The position numbers and the translations under genes are program-made. A stretch of 64,000 nt of DNA from NCBI RefSeq assembly GCF_014207985.1, contig NZ_JACHMI010000001.1, forward strand, positions 10,523,001 through 10,587,000, written 5' to 3'. Within the stretch, counting starts at the first letter, position 1. Every line of letters begins with the position of its first letter. The notes under the pieces are model-generated. The model made no database searches, had not been told where the DNA came from, and was given only the letters and a program-made list of their open reading frames with translations. Origin of the DNA: Nonomuraea rubra (GTDB lineage Bacteria > Actinomycetota > Actinomycetes > Streptosporangiales > Streptosporangiaceae). Shown here in pieces: positions 45,808 through 55,292 of the stretch.

Positions 45808-46335
45808 ATGCGTACCGGACTCCGCCTCACCCTGGCCGCCCTGCCACTGGGCGCCATCGCGCTGCTCCCCTCCGCCTCCGACGCCCAGGCGCGCGACTGG
45901 CCCTGGCCCCGGCACGACGGCGGCGACCCGTTCACGATGACCGTGGACGACGTGGGGTGCCGTTCGGGCAAGGCGGCCGTACGGCTGCACAACCAGACCC
46001 GCCAGCTCGCCCGCTTCGACCTGAAGGCCGACGGGACCAGCGTGGCGAGCGGCTCGATCCCGGCCCGCAAGACCATCGTCCGGCACGTGCCGGTGGGCAA
46101 GGGCAGCGGTGCCGAGATCGAGGCGTACTCGGTGAGCGACCACGAGCCGGAGACGCTGATCGACTCCAGCCACGTCGACAACGACTGCCCCTGGGGGCAT
46201 CGCCGCCACGGCCACCTGCCCTACACGGGCCCGCCCGCCGACCTGATGGGAAAGCTGGCCACGGCGGGCGGCCTCGTGGTGATGGGCGGCATCCTGTGGT
46301 GGTACGGCTCGATCTGGCCGCGATCGAGCCCGTGA
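45808..46335 (+). CDS. Secreted protein with LPYTG-type sortase signal
   Basis: A protein of 175 residues with an N-terminal signal peptide (cut near ASDAQA), a beta-rich domain with a likely Cys51-Cys127 disulfide, then LPYTG at 137-141, a hydrophobic segment (148-170) and a short tail. This is the cell-wall sorting layout, although the tail (PRSSP) has only one basic residue. ATG 45808 has GGGGGA seven bases upstream. Expected on the surface if a sortase recognises it. Confidence 0.78.
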   Translation: MRTGLRLTLAALPLGAIALLPSASDAQARDWPWPRHDGGDPFTMTVDDVGCRSGKAAVRLHNQTRQLARFDLKADGTSVASGSIPARKTIVRHVPVGKGSGAEIEAYSVSDHEPETLIDSSHVDNDCPWGHRRHGHLPYTGPPADLMGKLATAGGLVVMGGILWWYGSIWPRSSP

Positions 46336-46347
46336 CGCCGCTCGCCC

Positions 46348-46974
46348 TCAGCCCGGCGGGACCTCCACGACGAACGCCCCGGCCCTGGCGGCGGCCAGCG
46401 TACGGGCCACGGCCTGCTCGGCGACCACCCGCGTCACCGGCTCTCTCGTGACCACCAGCCGGTAGTAGAGCGGGGCCGAGACGGCCCTGATCACCTCACC
46501 CCCGTCGGTGCCCTCGGGCAGCTCCCCGCGCCGCACGGCCAGGTCCACGACCTTGGCCCACTCCTCGATGCGGCGCAGGTAGAACGCGCGCAACGCCTGG
46601 GCCGCCTGCTCGTCGGAGGTGGCGGCGGCGATGACCGCCTGGAACGTCACCCCGAGCCGCCCGTCGTTGAGCGCGTCGAGCACGGCCAGCGCGTTGGCGC
46701 GCAGGTCCCCCTCGACGCTGCCGGTGTCGGCATGGTCGGAGGACTGGTTGGCCAGCTCGTTCATGAGGTCGGCCACGAGTCCGGGAGTGCTCCCCCAGCG
46801 CCGGTAGACGGTGGTCTTGCCGACGCCCGCCCTGGCCGCGACCTGGTCCATGGTCAGGCCGTGGAAGCCGCGCTCGACCAGCTCGTCCTGGGTGGCCTCC
46901 AGGACGGCCGCGCGTACCCGGGCTGTGCGGCCACCCGGCCGCACGGTTCCCGCCGAGCGGGAAAGTTGGTCCAT
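46348..46974 (-). CDS. TetR/AcrR-family regulator
   Basis: A protein of 208 residues. The helix-turn-helix is in LTMDQVAARAGVGKTTVYRR (about 40-60), and the TetR_C domain has YYRLVVTREPV. ATG 46974 has AAGGAG six bases upstream. It is divergent from the IclR gene; its target is not evident. Confidence 0.92.
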   Translation of the reverse strand: MDQLSRSAGTVRPGGRTARVRAAVLEATQDELVERGFHGLTMDQVAARAGVGKTTVYRRWGSTPGLVADLMNELANQSSDHADTGSVEGDLRANALAVLDALNDGRLGVTFQAVIAAATSDEQAAQALRAFYLRRIEEWAKVVDLAVRRGELPEGTDGGEVIRAVSAPLYYRLVVTREPVTRVVAEQAVARTLAAARAGAFVVEVPPG

Positions 46975-47031
46975 CAAGTCTCCTTCACGTGGCAGACAGT
47001 TTACCGGCACACTCGTCCCGTTAAGGCGGGT

Positions 47032-47048
47032 GTTCGGCATTGCCGAAC
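47032..47048. promoter_or_regulatory. IclR (GylR-like) operator, site 1
   Basis: GTTCGGCATTGCCGAAC is a perfect 17-bp palindrome (8-bp arms around T) 18 bp before the IclR start. The same motif with one change precedes glpK, so autoregulation by the IclR protein is likely. Confidence 0.75.
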
Positions 47049-47066
47049 TGCGCTAGGGTTCCCGGT

Positions 47067-47813
47067 GTGGGAGAGACGATTCAATCGGTGGAGCGCGCCG
47101 CCGCGATCCTACGGCTGCTCGCCTCCGGTCCACGGCAACTCGGAGTGGCCGAGCTGGCGCGGGCCCTCGGCCTGCCGAAGGGGACGCTGCACGGCATCCT
47201 GCGCACCCTGGTCCACGTGGGTTTCGTCGAGCAGGACGCGGCCACGGGGAAGTACCGGCTCGGCGCCACGCTGCTCCATCTGGGCAGCAGCTACCTCGAC
47301 GTCAACGAGCTGCGCACCCGCTCCATCAACTGGGCCGACGCCCTGGCCGGGCGCAGCAGGGAGAGCGCCTGGATCGGCACCCTGCACGAGGGGCACGTCC
47401 TGGTCATCCACCACGTCTTCCGCCCTGACGACAGCATGCAGACGCTGCAGGTGGGCACATACCTGCCGACGCACGCCAGCGCCCTGGGCAAGGTCCTGCT
47501 GGCCCACGACCCGTACGGCGAGGGCACCCGGCCGCTGGAGGCCCGCACCAAGCGCACGATCGTCGACCCGGCCGCCCTGGAGGCGGAGCTCGACGAGGTC
47601 AGGGCGCGGGGCTGGGCGGCCGAGATGGAGGAGCTGACGGAGGGCGAGGTGGCCATCGCCGCCCCGATCAAGGACCGCCGGGGCATCGTGGTGGGCGCCA
47701 TCGGCATCCGCGGCGCGGTCGAACGGCTGGCCGCGGACGGCCGGCTCAACATGGAGTTCGTCTCCTACGTACGCGACGCCGCCAGGGCCATAACCCGCGA
47801 CCTCGCCCGATGA
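47067..47813 (+). CDS. IclR-family regulator (GylR-like)
   Basis: A protein of 248 residues. The winged helix LGVAELARALGLPKGTLHGI (about 27-46) is followed by the IclR effector domain ending in a dimer helix. It lies 73 bp before glpK, as GylR lies before the glycerol operon of Streptomyces, so it probably senses glycerol or glycerol-3-phosphate. GTG 47067 has no ribosome site and TAGGGT lies 14 bases upstream, so the mRNA may be leaderless. Confidence 0.9.
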   Translation: MGETIQSVERAAAILRLLASGPRQLGVAELARALGLPKGTLHGILRTLVHVGFVEQDAATGKYRLGATLLHLGSSYLDVNELRTRSINWADALAGRSRESAWIGTLHEGHVLVIHHVFRPDDSMQTLQVGTYLPTHASALGKVLLAHDPYGEGTRPLEARTKRTIVDPAALEAELDEVRARGWAAEMEELTEGEVAIAAPIKDRRGIVVGAIGIRGAVERLAADGRLNMEFVSYVRDAARAITRDLAR

Positions 47814-47848
47814 CACTTGAACAAGCTTCGACGGACCACATACCATTC

Positions 47849-47865
47849 GTTCGGCATTGTCGAAC
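47849..47865. promoter_or_regulatory. IclR (GylR-like) operator, site 2, upstream of glpK
   Basis: GTTCGGCATTGTCGAAC repeats site 1 with a single base change, 21 bp before the glpK start. The pair of sites defines a self-consistent regulator-operator circuit. Confidence 0.75.
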
Positions 47866-47886
47866 CATAGTCTTGCGAGGAACCCA

Positions 47887-49365
<1,479 letters not shown>

Positions 49366-49370
49366 CGGCG

Positions 49371-50921
49371 ATGACGACCGCGATCGGCACCGACCGGGCG
49401 GAGGTCCGGCAGGAGCTGGCCACCACCACCTACGACCTGCTCGTGATCGGGGGCGGCATCCTCGGCACGTCGGTGACGTGGATGGCCGCCCAGGCGGGGC
49501 TGCGGGTGGCGATGGTCGACGCCGGCGACTTCGCCGGGGCCACCTCCAGCGCCTCCTCCAAGCTCGTCCACGGCGGCCTGCGCTACCTGCAGACCGGCAA
49601 CGTCAAGCTGGTGGCCGAGAACCACCGCGAGCGGCGTGCCCTGGCCGCCGACATCGCGCCGCACCTGGTCAAGCCGCTGACGTTCCTGGTCCCGATCTAC
49701 AAGGGCGGGCCGCACGGTGCCGCCAAGCTGGGCGCGGGCGTGTTCCTGTACTCGGCGCTGTCGGTGTTCGGCGACGGCATGGGCAAGGTGATCACGCCGC
49801 AGCAGGCGCTCGCCAAGGTGCCCGCGCTGCGTACGGAGGGCCTGCGGGCCGCCGCCGTCTACGGCGACCACCAGATGAACGACAGCCGCGTCGCGGTCAT
49901 GACCGTGCGGGCGGCCGTGGACGCGGGCGCGACCGTGCTCAACCACGCCGAGGTCGTCGGGCTGCGCAAGACGTCCGGCAGCGTGACGGGCGCCGAGCTG
50001 CGCGACCGGCTCGACGGCGCGGAGTTCGGCGTGACCGCCCGGCTCGTGCTGAACGCCACCGGCCCCTGGGTGGACCACCTGCGCCGCATGGAGAACCCGG
50101 ACGCCGCCCCGAGCATCCGGCTGTCCAAGGGCGCCCACCTGGTGCTGCGCCGCCACGAGCCGTGGAAGGCGGCGCTGACCACGCCGATCGACAAGTACCG
50201 GGTGTCGTTCGCGATCCCGTGGGAGGACCACCTGCTGCTGGGCACCACGGACGAGCCGTACGAGGGGGATCCCGGCGCCGTGAGCCCGACGGACGCGGAC
50301 CTCACGCAGATCCTCGACGAGGCGGGCCACTCCGTACGCGACGAGCAGCTCAGGCGCGAGGACATCACCTACGCCTTCGCCGGCCTGCGCGTGCTGCCCG
50401 GCGGCCCGGGGCAGGTGACGGCGGCCAAGCGCGAGACGGTGCTGAGCCGCGGCTCCGGCGGCATGTTGTCGGTGGCCGGCGGGAAGTGGACGACGTACCG
50501 GCACATCGGCAAGTACGTGCTCGACATCCTCGCCCACCTGCCGGGGCGGCCCCTGGGCGACGACCTGGCCGACATCCTGCCGGCCGTGCCGCTGCCCGGC
50601 CTGGCCAGCCCCGACGCGGTCGCCATGCGGCTGTGGACCGACCGCGACCCGGGCACGCGCATGGACCCCCTGGTGGCCAGGCACCTGGCCACGCACTACG
50701 GGTCGATCGCGTTCGAGCTGGCCAAGCTCATCAGGGAGGACGCGGCGCTGGGCGAGCGCATCCACCCGGACGGGCCGGACATCTGGGCCCAGGCCGTCTA
50801 CGCCCGCGACCACGAGTGGGCGGCCACGGTGGACGACGTCGTACGCCGCCGCACCACGCTCACCGTACGCGGCCTCGACACGCAGGACGTGCGCACCAGG
50901 ATCGCGGCCCTGCTCGGCTGA
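49371..50921 (+). CDS. glpD: Glycerol-3-phosphate dehydrogenase, FAD-dependent
   Basis: A protein of 516 residues. The FAD-binding GGGILGTSVTWMAAQAGL and ATSSASSKLVHGGLRYL are in the N-terminal half; the C-terminal DAO_C domain follows about residue 400. It oxidises G3P to dihydroxyacetone phosphate at the membrane, feeding electrons to quinone. ATG 49362 overlaps the glpK stop but is one base from GGAGG; ATG 49371 has proper spacing. Confidence 0.94.
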   Translation: MTTAIGTDRAEVRQELATTTYDLLVIGGGILGTSVTWMAAQAGLRVAMVDAGDFAGATSSASSKLVHGGLRYLQTGNVKLVAENHRERRALAADIAPHLVKPLTFLVPIYKGGPHGAAKLGAGVFLYSALSVFGDGMGKVITPQQALAKVPALRTEGLRAAAVYGDHQMNDSRVAVMTVRAAVDAGATVLNHAEVVGLRKTSGSVTGAELRDRLDGAEFGVTARLVLNATGPWVDHLRRMENPDAAPSIRLSKGAHLVLRRHEPWKAALTTPIDKYRVSFAIPWEDHLLLGTTDEPYEGDPGAVSPTDADLTQILDEAGHSVRDEQLRREDITYAFAGLRVLPGGPGQVTAAKRETVLSRGSGGMLSVAGGKWTTYRHIGKYVLDILAHLPGRPLGDDLADILPAVPLPGLASPDAVAMRLWTDRDPGTRMDPLVARHLATHYGSIAFELAKLIREDAALGERIHPDGPDIWAQAVYARDHEWAATVDDVVRRRTTLTVRGLDTQDVRTRIAALLG

Positions 50922-50968
50922 GCCGAAGCGGGAGGTGGCCTCTCCCGCGACCTGGGCAGGGGATGGGC

Positions 50969-51463
50969 ATGCGCACTCCCATCAACGAAGCCCTGCTCAG
51001 GCACTTCAAGGACCTGCGCGACGGCGACCACGGCGACGCCGTCACGCGGGAGGACAAGGAACGCGTGTTCGCCAGGGCCGTCGAGCTCCTCGACCCCGTG
51101 GCGCGCCGGGCACTCGACGAGGCCAACGCCGACCTGCTGCTCGGCACCGGCCAGGTGGTGGCCAGCGGGGTCACCCGGTCACGCGAGGGCGGCCTGAACG
51201 CGATGTGGTCGCTGACGTGGCGGCAGCAGCGCGAGAGCGGCGTGCAGCCGATCGCGGTGGTGGCCCACTTCGGCTGCGACTTCCACCACCCGCACCTGCG
51301 CGGCAACACGGTCGGCGACTGGCCGCTGAACGTCTTCGACGAGGCGGACGCGGCCGGCCAGCTCGACACGCTGCGGGTGATCGCGGCCGGCGACGCGCAC
51401 AACCTGGTCTTCCAGGAGAGCTACCGCCTGATGCCCGCGATCACCACGCCGGCGCATCATTAG
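50969..51463 (+). CDS. Unknown protein downstream of glpD
   Basis: A protein of 164 residues. N-terminal helices (NEALLRHFKDLRDGDHGDAV) are followed by a domain with VVAHFGCDFHHPHLRG, a Cys and four His in a row of twelve that could hold a metal. I do not recognise it. ATG 50969 has GGGG six bases upstream (ATG 50963 is also in frame). It follows glpD by 47 bases and its stop overlaps that of the convergent malic enzyme gene. Confidence 0.65.
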   Translation: MRTPINEALLRHFKDLRDGDHGDAVTREDKERVFARAVELLDPVARRALDEANADLLLGTGQVVASGVTRSREGGLNAMWSLTWRQQRESGVQPIAVVAHFGCDFHHPHLRGNTVGDWPLNVFDEADAAGQLDTLRVIAAGDAHNLVFQESYRLMPAITTPAHH

Positions 51464-52869
51464 GCCTCGGTGAACCCCCTGGCCCGGCCGCCCGCGGACT
51501 CGCGCACGGCCGCGGCGACGGCCGTGGCCACGTCGGGGTGGAACACGCTGGGGATGATGTAGTTCGGGCCCAGCTCCTCGGGCGTCACCACGGCGGCCAG
51601 CGCGTTCGCGGCGGCCAGCAGCATCTCCTGCGACACCCCGCTCGCCTGGGCGTCCAGCAGCCCGCGGAACACCCCGGGGAAGGCCAGGACGTTGTTGATC
51701 TGGTTGGGGAAGTCGGAGCGCCCCGTCGCCACCACGGCGGCGTGCTGGGCGGCCTCGTCGGGCGAGACCTCCGGCTCCGGGTTGGCCAGCGCGAACACCA
51801 CCGCGTCCGTGGCCATCGCGGCGATGTCGTCGCCGGTCAGGATGCCGGGGGCGGAGACGCCCACGAACACGTCCGCGCCCTTGACCGCCCCGCGCAGGTC
51901 GCCGGAGTACCCCTCGGCGTTGGTGTGGTCGGCGATCCAGCGCAGCGACTCGTCGAGGTCGTCGCGGCCCTTGTGCACGGCGCCGAGGTAGTCGCAGACG
52001 ACGACGTTGCGGGCGCCGGCGGCCAGCAGCAGCCGCAGCACGGCGTTGCCCGCCGCGCCCGCGCCCGCCATGGTGATCTTGACCGTCTCGATGTTCTTGT
52101 TCACCACGCGCAGCGCGTTGGTGAGCGCGGCCAGCACGCAGATCGCGGTGCCGTGCTGGTCGTCGTGGAAGACCGGGATGTCGAGCAGCTCGCGCAGCCG
52201 CCGCTCCACCTCGAAGCAGCGCGGCGCGCCGATGTCCTCCAGGTTGATGCCGCCGAAGCCGGGCGCGATCACCTGCACGGTGCGGACGATCTCGTCGACG
52301 TCCTGCGTGTCGAGGCAGATCGGCCACGCGTCGATGCCGGCGAAGCGCTTGAACAGCGCCGCCTTGCCCTCCATGACCGGCAGCGCCGCCTCCGGCCCGA
52401 TGTTGCCCAGCCCCAGGACGGCCGAGCCGTCGGTGACCACGGCCACGGTGTTGCGCTTGATGGTCAGGCGCCGCGCGTCCTCCTTGTTGCGGGCGATCGC
52501 CATCGAGACGCGGGCCACGCCCGGCGTGTACGCCATGGACAGCTCGTCACGGTTGCGCAGCGGCACCTTGGACTTCATCTCGATCTTGCCACCGAGATGC
52601 ATGAGGAACGTGCGGTCGGACACCTTGTGGATGACGACGCCCTCGACGGCCTCGAGCTGGTCGACGATGGCCTGGGCGTGGTCGGTGTCCCTGGCCGCGC
52701 AGGTGACGTCGATGCGGAGCTTCTCGTGCCCCGCGTTGGTGACGTCGAGGGCGGTCACGACGCCCCCGGCCGACTCTACGGCGTGGGTGAGCTGGCTGAC
52801 GGCCTTGCCGCCGGCCGGCACCTCGAGACGCACGGTGATGGAGTACGACACACTCGGGACGGTCGCCAC
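51460..52869 (-). CDS. NAD(P)-dependent malic enzyme with N-terminal ACT domain
   Basis: A protein of 469 residues. The ACT domain (YSITVRLEVPAGGKAVSQLT, about 8-85) precedes the malic enzyme core: YTPGVARV, the catalytic Lys in MEGKAALFKRFAG, DDQHGTA, and the nucleotide loop GAGAAGNAVLRLLLAAG. It decarboxylates malate to pyruvate; the ACT domain suggests amino acid control. GTG 52869 has AAGGAG at the right distance, which overrides ATG 52908. Confidence 0.94.
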   Translation of the reverse strand: MATVPSVSYSITVRLEVPAGGKAVSQLTHAVESAGGVVTALDVTNAGHEKLRIDVTCAARDTDHAQAIVDQLEAVEGVVIHKVSDRTFLMHLGGKIEMKSKVPLRNRDELSMAYTPGVARVSMAIARNKEDARRLTIKRNTVAVVTDGSAVLGLGNIGPEAALPVMEGKAALFKRFAGIDAWPICLDTQDVDEIVRTVQVIAPGFGGINLEDIGAPRCFEVERRLRELLDIPVFHDDQHGTAICVLAALTNALRVVNKNIETVKITMAGAGAAGNAVLRLLLAAGARNVVVCDYLGAVHKGRDDLDESLRWIADHTNAEGYSGDLRGAVKGADVFVGVSAPGILTGDDIAAMATDAVVFALANPEPEVSPDEAAQHAAVVATGRSDFPNQINNVLAFPGVFRGLLDAQASGVSQEMLLAAANALAAVVTPEELGPNYIIPSVFHPDVATAVAAAVRESAGGRARGFTEA

Positions 52870-52946
52870 GTCAATCGCTCCTTCGGGACTGACCAAGAAT
52901 GCATCCATGTTAGGGGCTGTTGACTGTGGCCTGACTCGGCGCTGGG

Positions 52947-53576
52947 TCAATCGAGCGCCTCGGCCGCCAGAACGATCAGCTCGACGCACGCCGGCACCGG
53001 GATCGTGGTGCTGTCGAGAACCAGGTGATATCGGCAGGGATCAGCGGGATCGGCCCGGTAGAAGTGCCGCACGTAGGCGTTGCGGGCCCGGTCGTTGTCC
53101 TCGATGATCCGGCGGGCCTCGCGCTCGCTGAGCTCGCCCAGCGTGGCCGTCTGCTTCACGCGGCGCTGCAGCGGGGCGTCGAGCCTGACGTGCAGCGCGC
53201 CCGGGTGATCGGCCAGCACCACCGCGCCGGCCCTGCCCAGGAACACCCCGCCCTGGTTGCGGGCCGTCTCCGTCAGCATGCGCTCGGTGCGCCGGACGAA
53301 CTCCTCGGGCGCGAGCGGCATCGCCCCGGGGACGTACATGTCCACGCCGCCGAACGTGACCGTCGGCAGCCGTACGGCGCCCGAGAACAGCCGGGCCAGC
53401 CCGTGCTCGGCCCGGTCGTCGTGGGCCAGCGCCTCCTCCAGCGTGCAGCCCAGCTCCTCCGCCACGGCACTGGGGATCGCCCGGTCGACGAAGGGCACAC
53501 CGAGGCGCTCGGCGACGGCCGGGCCGATCTGGCTACCGGCCGTGCCGTATGTCGCCGATATGGTAACGACCCGCAT
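52947..53576 (-). CDS. Cytidylate-kinase-like family protein
   Basis: A protein of 209 residues with a P-loop-like ISATYGTAGSQIGPAVAERL, a GRAGAVVL segment and RIIEDNDRARNAYVRHFY, as in the cytidylate kinase-like (Cmk2/DUF) family. Its exact substrate is unknown. It is preceded by an unusual AT-containing gap shared with the malic enzyme start. Confidence 0.82.
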   Translation of the reverse strand: MRVVTISATYGTAGSQIGPAVAERLGVPFVDRAIPSAVAEELGCTLEEALAHDDRAEHGLARLFSGAVRLPTVTFGGVDMYVPGAMPLAPEEFVRRTERMLTETARNQGGVFLGRAGAVVLADHPGALHVRLDAPLQRRVKQTATLGELSEREARRIIEDNDRARNAYVRHFYRADPADPCRYHLVLDSTTIPVPACVELIVLAAEALD

Positions 53577-53585
53577 ATCTCCAGG

Positions 53586-54527
53586 TTAGAACAGAGCGCT
53601 GGCCAAAGCTCTGCGCGCTTTCGCCAAAGATGGGTCTTCCGCGGGCAACGCCTCGAACAGGCCGAGCAGATGCTTCCTGGCCTTGTCGCGATCGTCGCCC
53701 GAGGTGCGCTTGACCACGGCGATGACGCGCGCGAACGCCTCGTCCACCGCGCCGGACAACATCTCCAGGTCGGCGGCGAGCAGCTGGGCGTCGAGGTCGG
53801 ACGGGTCCTGCGCGCGCCGCTGCACGTCGGCCGGGTCGGCCGTGGCCGTGCGCTTGATCAGGTTGACCCCCGCGAGCCCCATCTTGGCGTCCTCGTCGCC
53901 CGGCGCGCGGGCCAGCAGCCGCTGGTACGCCGCGATCGCCGCGTCGAAGTCGCCCCGGTCGATGGCCTGCTCGGCCGCCACCAGGTCGGGGTCGGCCGGC
54001 GGCCCCGCGGGCGCCTCGGGCCCCTCCTGCTCGGCGTCGGCCGGGCGGGCGCCCGGGTTGGCCTGGTAGAACTGCTCGACCGCGCCCATCAGCTCGTCGA
54101 GCCAGCGGCGCACCTCCTGCTCGGGCAGCACCTGCTGGAAGCCGGTGACGGCCTGCCCCTGGAAGATCGCCAGCACGGTCGGCACCGCCTGCACGCGCAG
54201 CGCCTGCGCGATCTGCGGGCTGGCATCGACGTTGACCTTGGCCAGGACCACCTTGCCGCCCAGGTCGCCGACGACCTTCTCCAGCACCGGGCTGAGCTGG
54301 GCGCTGCCCGGCGCCCTCGGCGACCAGAGGTCGAGAACGACGGGCACGGTCATGGACCGGTCGATGACGTCGGTCGTGAACGTCTCCTCGGTCACGTCGA
54401 CGATCGAGGCCGACGAGGCCGCCTGGGGACCTGCCGCCTCCCGCCGGGCCTGCGCCTCCAGAGCCTGCTTGCGCGCGCCCAGGTCCACCGCTCCGTAGAG
54501 GGACCCAGGCCTAGAGAAGTCCGCCAT
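53586..54527 (-). CDS. YbbN-type thioredoxin-like/TPR protein lacking active-site cysteines
   Basis: A protein of 313 residues. The thioredoxin fold (about 45-150) has LDLWSPRAPGSAQLSP where WCxxC should be, so both redox cysteines are replaced (Ser69 and Ala72). The C-terminal part (about 195-313) has TPR-like helices. This matches CnoX/YbbN-type chaperones, which do not need the CxxC. ATG 54527 lies inside the end of the MarR gene (17-bp overlap). Confidence 0.88.
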   Translation of the reverse strand: MADFSRPGSLYGAVDLGARKQALEAQARREAAGPQAASSASIVDVTEETFTTDVIDRSMTVPVVLDLWSPRAPGSAQLSPVLEKVVGDLGGKVVLAKVNVDASPQIAQALRVQAVPTVLAIFQGQAVTGFQQVLPEQEVRRWLDELMGAVEQFYQANPGARPADAEQEGPEAPAGPPADPDLVAAEQAIDRGDFDAAIAAYQRLLARAPGDEDAKMGLAGVNLIKRTATADPADVQRRAQDPSDLDAQLLAADLEMLSGAVDEAFARVIAVVKRTSGDDRDKARKHLLGLFEALPAEDPSLAKARRALASALF

Positions 54528-55062
54528 GCCCTTCATCTTGCCGCATGGACGAACCCGGGAAGTCACCCGCCGCCACCCTGAGGGTGCGCAACTGGTCGAA
54601 CATCCGGTGGAGTTCGTCCTCGGCGTACATCGTCAGGCCGAACTCGGCGGCCATCAGGTCGGCGGTGGCGCGCCGTACGACGTCGCGGCCGGCCTCGGTG
54701 ATCTCGGCCAGCACGCCGCGGCCGTCGCGCGGGTTGGGCAGGCGGCGGACGAACCCGGACTTCTCCAGCCTGTCCACCGTGTTCGTGACGCTGGTGGGGT
54801 GAACCATGAGACGTTCGCCGATCTTGGACAGTGGCAGCGCGCCGGTCTTGCTGAAGGTCAACAGGACCAATCCCTCGTACCTGGCGAAGGTCAAGTCGTA
54901 TGGCTTCAGGAGCGAGTCAAGTTGCGACAGCAGGATCTGATGCGCTCTCATGATCGAGGTAACGGCCGCCATGGCGGCGGAGGGCCCGAAGTGAGCACGC
55001 CAGCTCTCCGCGGCGCGGTCGATCGGGTCGAACGGCAGGTTGAGCGGCTTCGGCTGCGACAC
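54511..55062 (-). CDS. MarR-family regulator
   Basis: A protein of 183 residues. LPLSKIGERLMVHPTSVTNT (about 78-97) is the recognition helix, and the wing has PNPRDGRGVLAEIT. It binds DNA as a dimer; ligand and targets are unknown. It starts at ATG 55062 and overlaps the next gene. Confidence 0.92.
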   Translation of the reverse strand: MSQPKPLNLPFDPIDRAAESWRAHFGPSAAMAAVTSIMRAHQILLSQLDSLLKPYDLTFARYEGLVLLTFSKTGALPLSKIGERLMVHPTSVTNTVDRLEKSGFVRRLPNPRDGRGVLAEITEAGRDVVRRATADLMAAEFGLTMYAEDELHRMFDQLRTLRVAAGDFPGSSMRQDEGHGGLL

Positions 55063-55292
55063 AGCGCTACGGTAGCGCGCCTCTCGTCCCGGTTCGTCTG
55101 ATCACTCTCTGCGACAGGCTTCTTCGCTTGACCAAGAATCCGGACATCAATCATCACGCTCAGTTATGGTTCTCCTACGTATGGTGACGCGGATGCCAAG
55201 TCCAGAGGCCGTGGGGACGGCCGGGACCACGCGTGTTCCGTGGCACCGAGGGGCACGGGGGGTGCGCTTGATGAACGTCAACGGGGAAAAGG

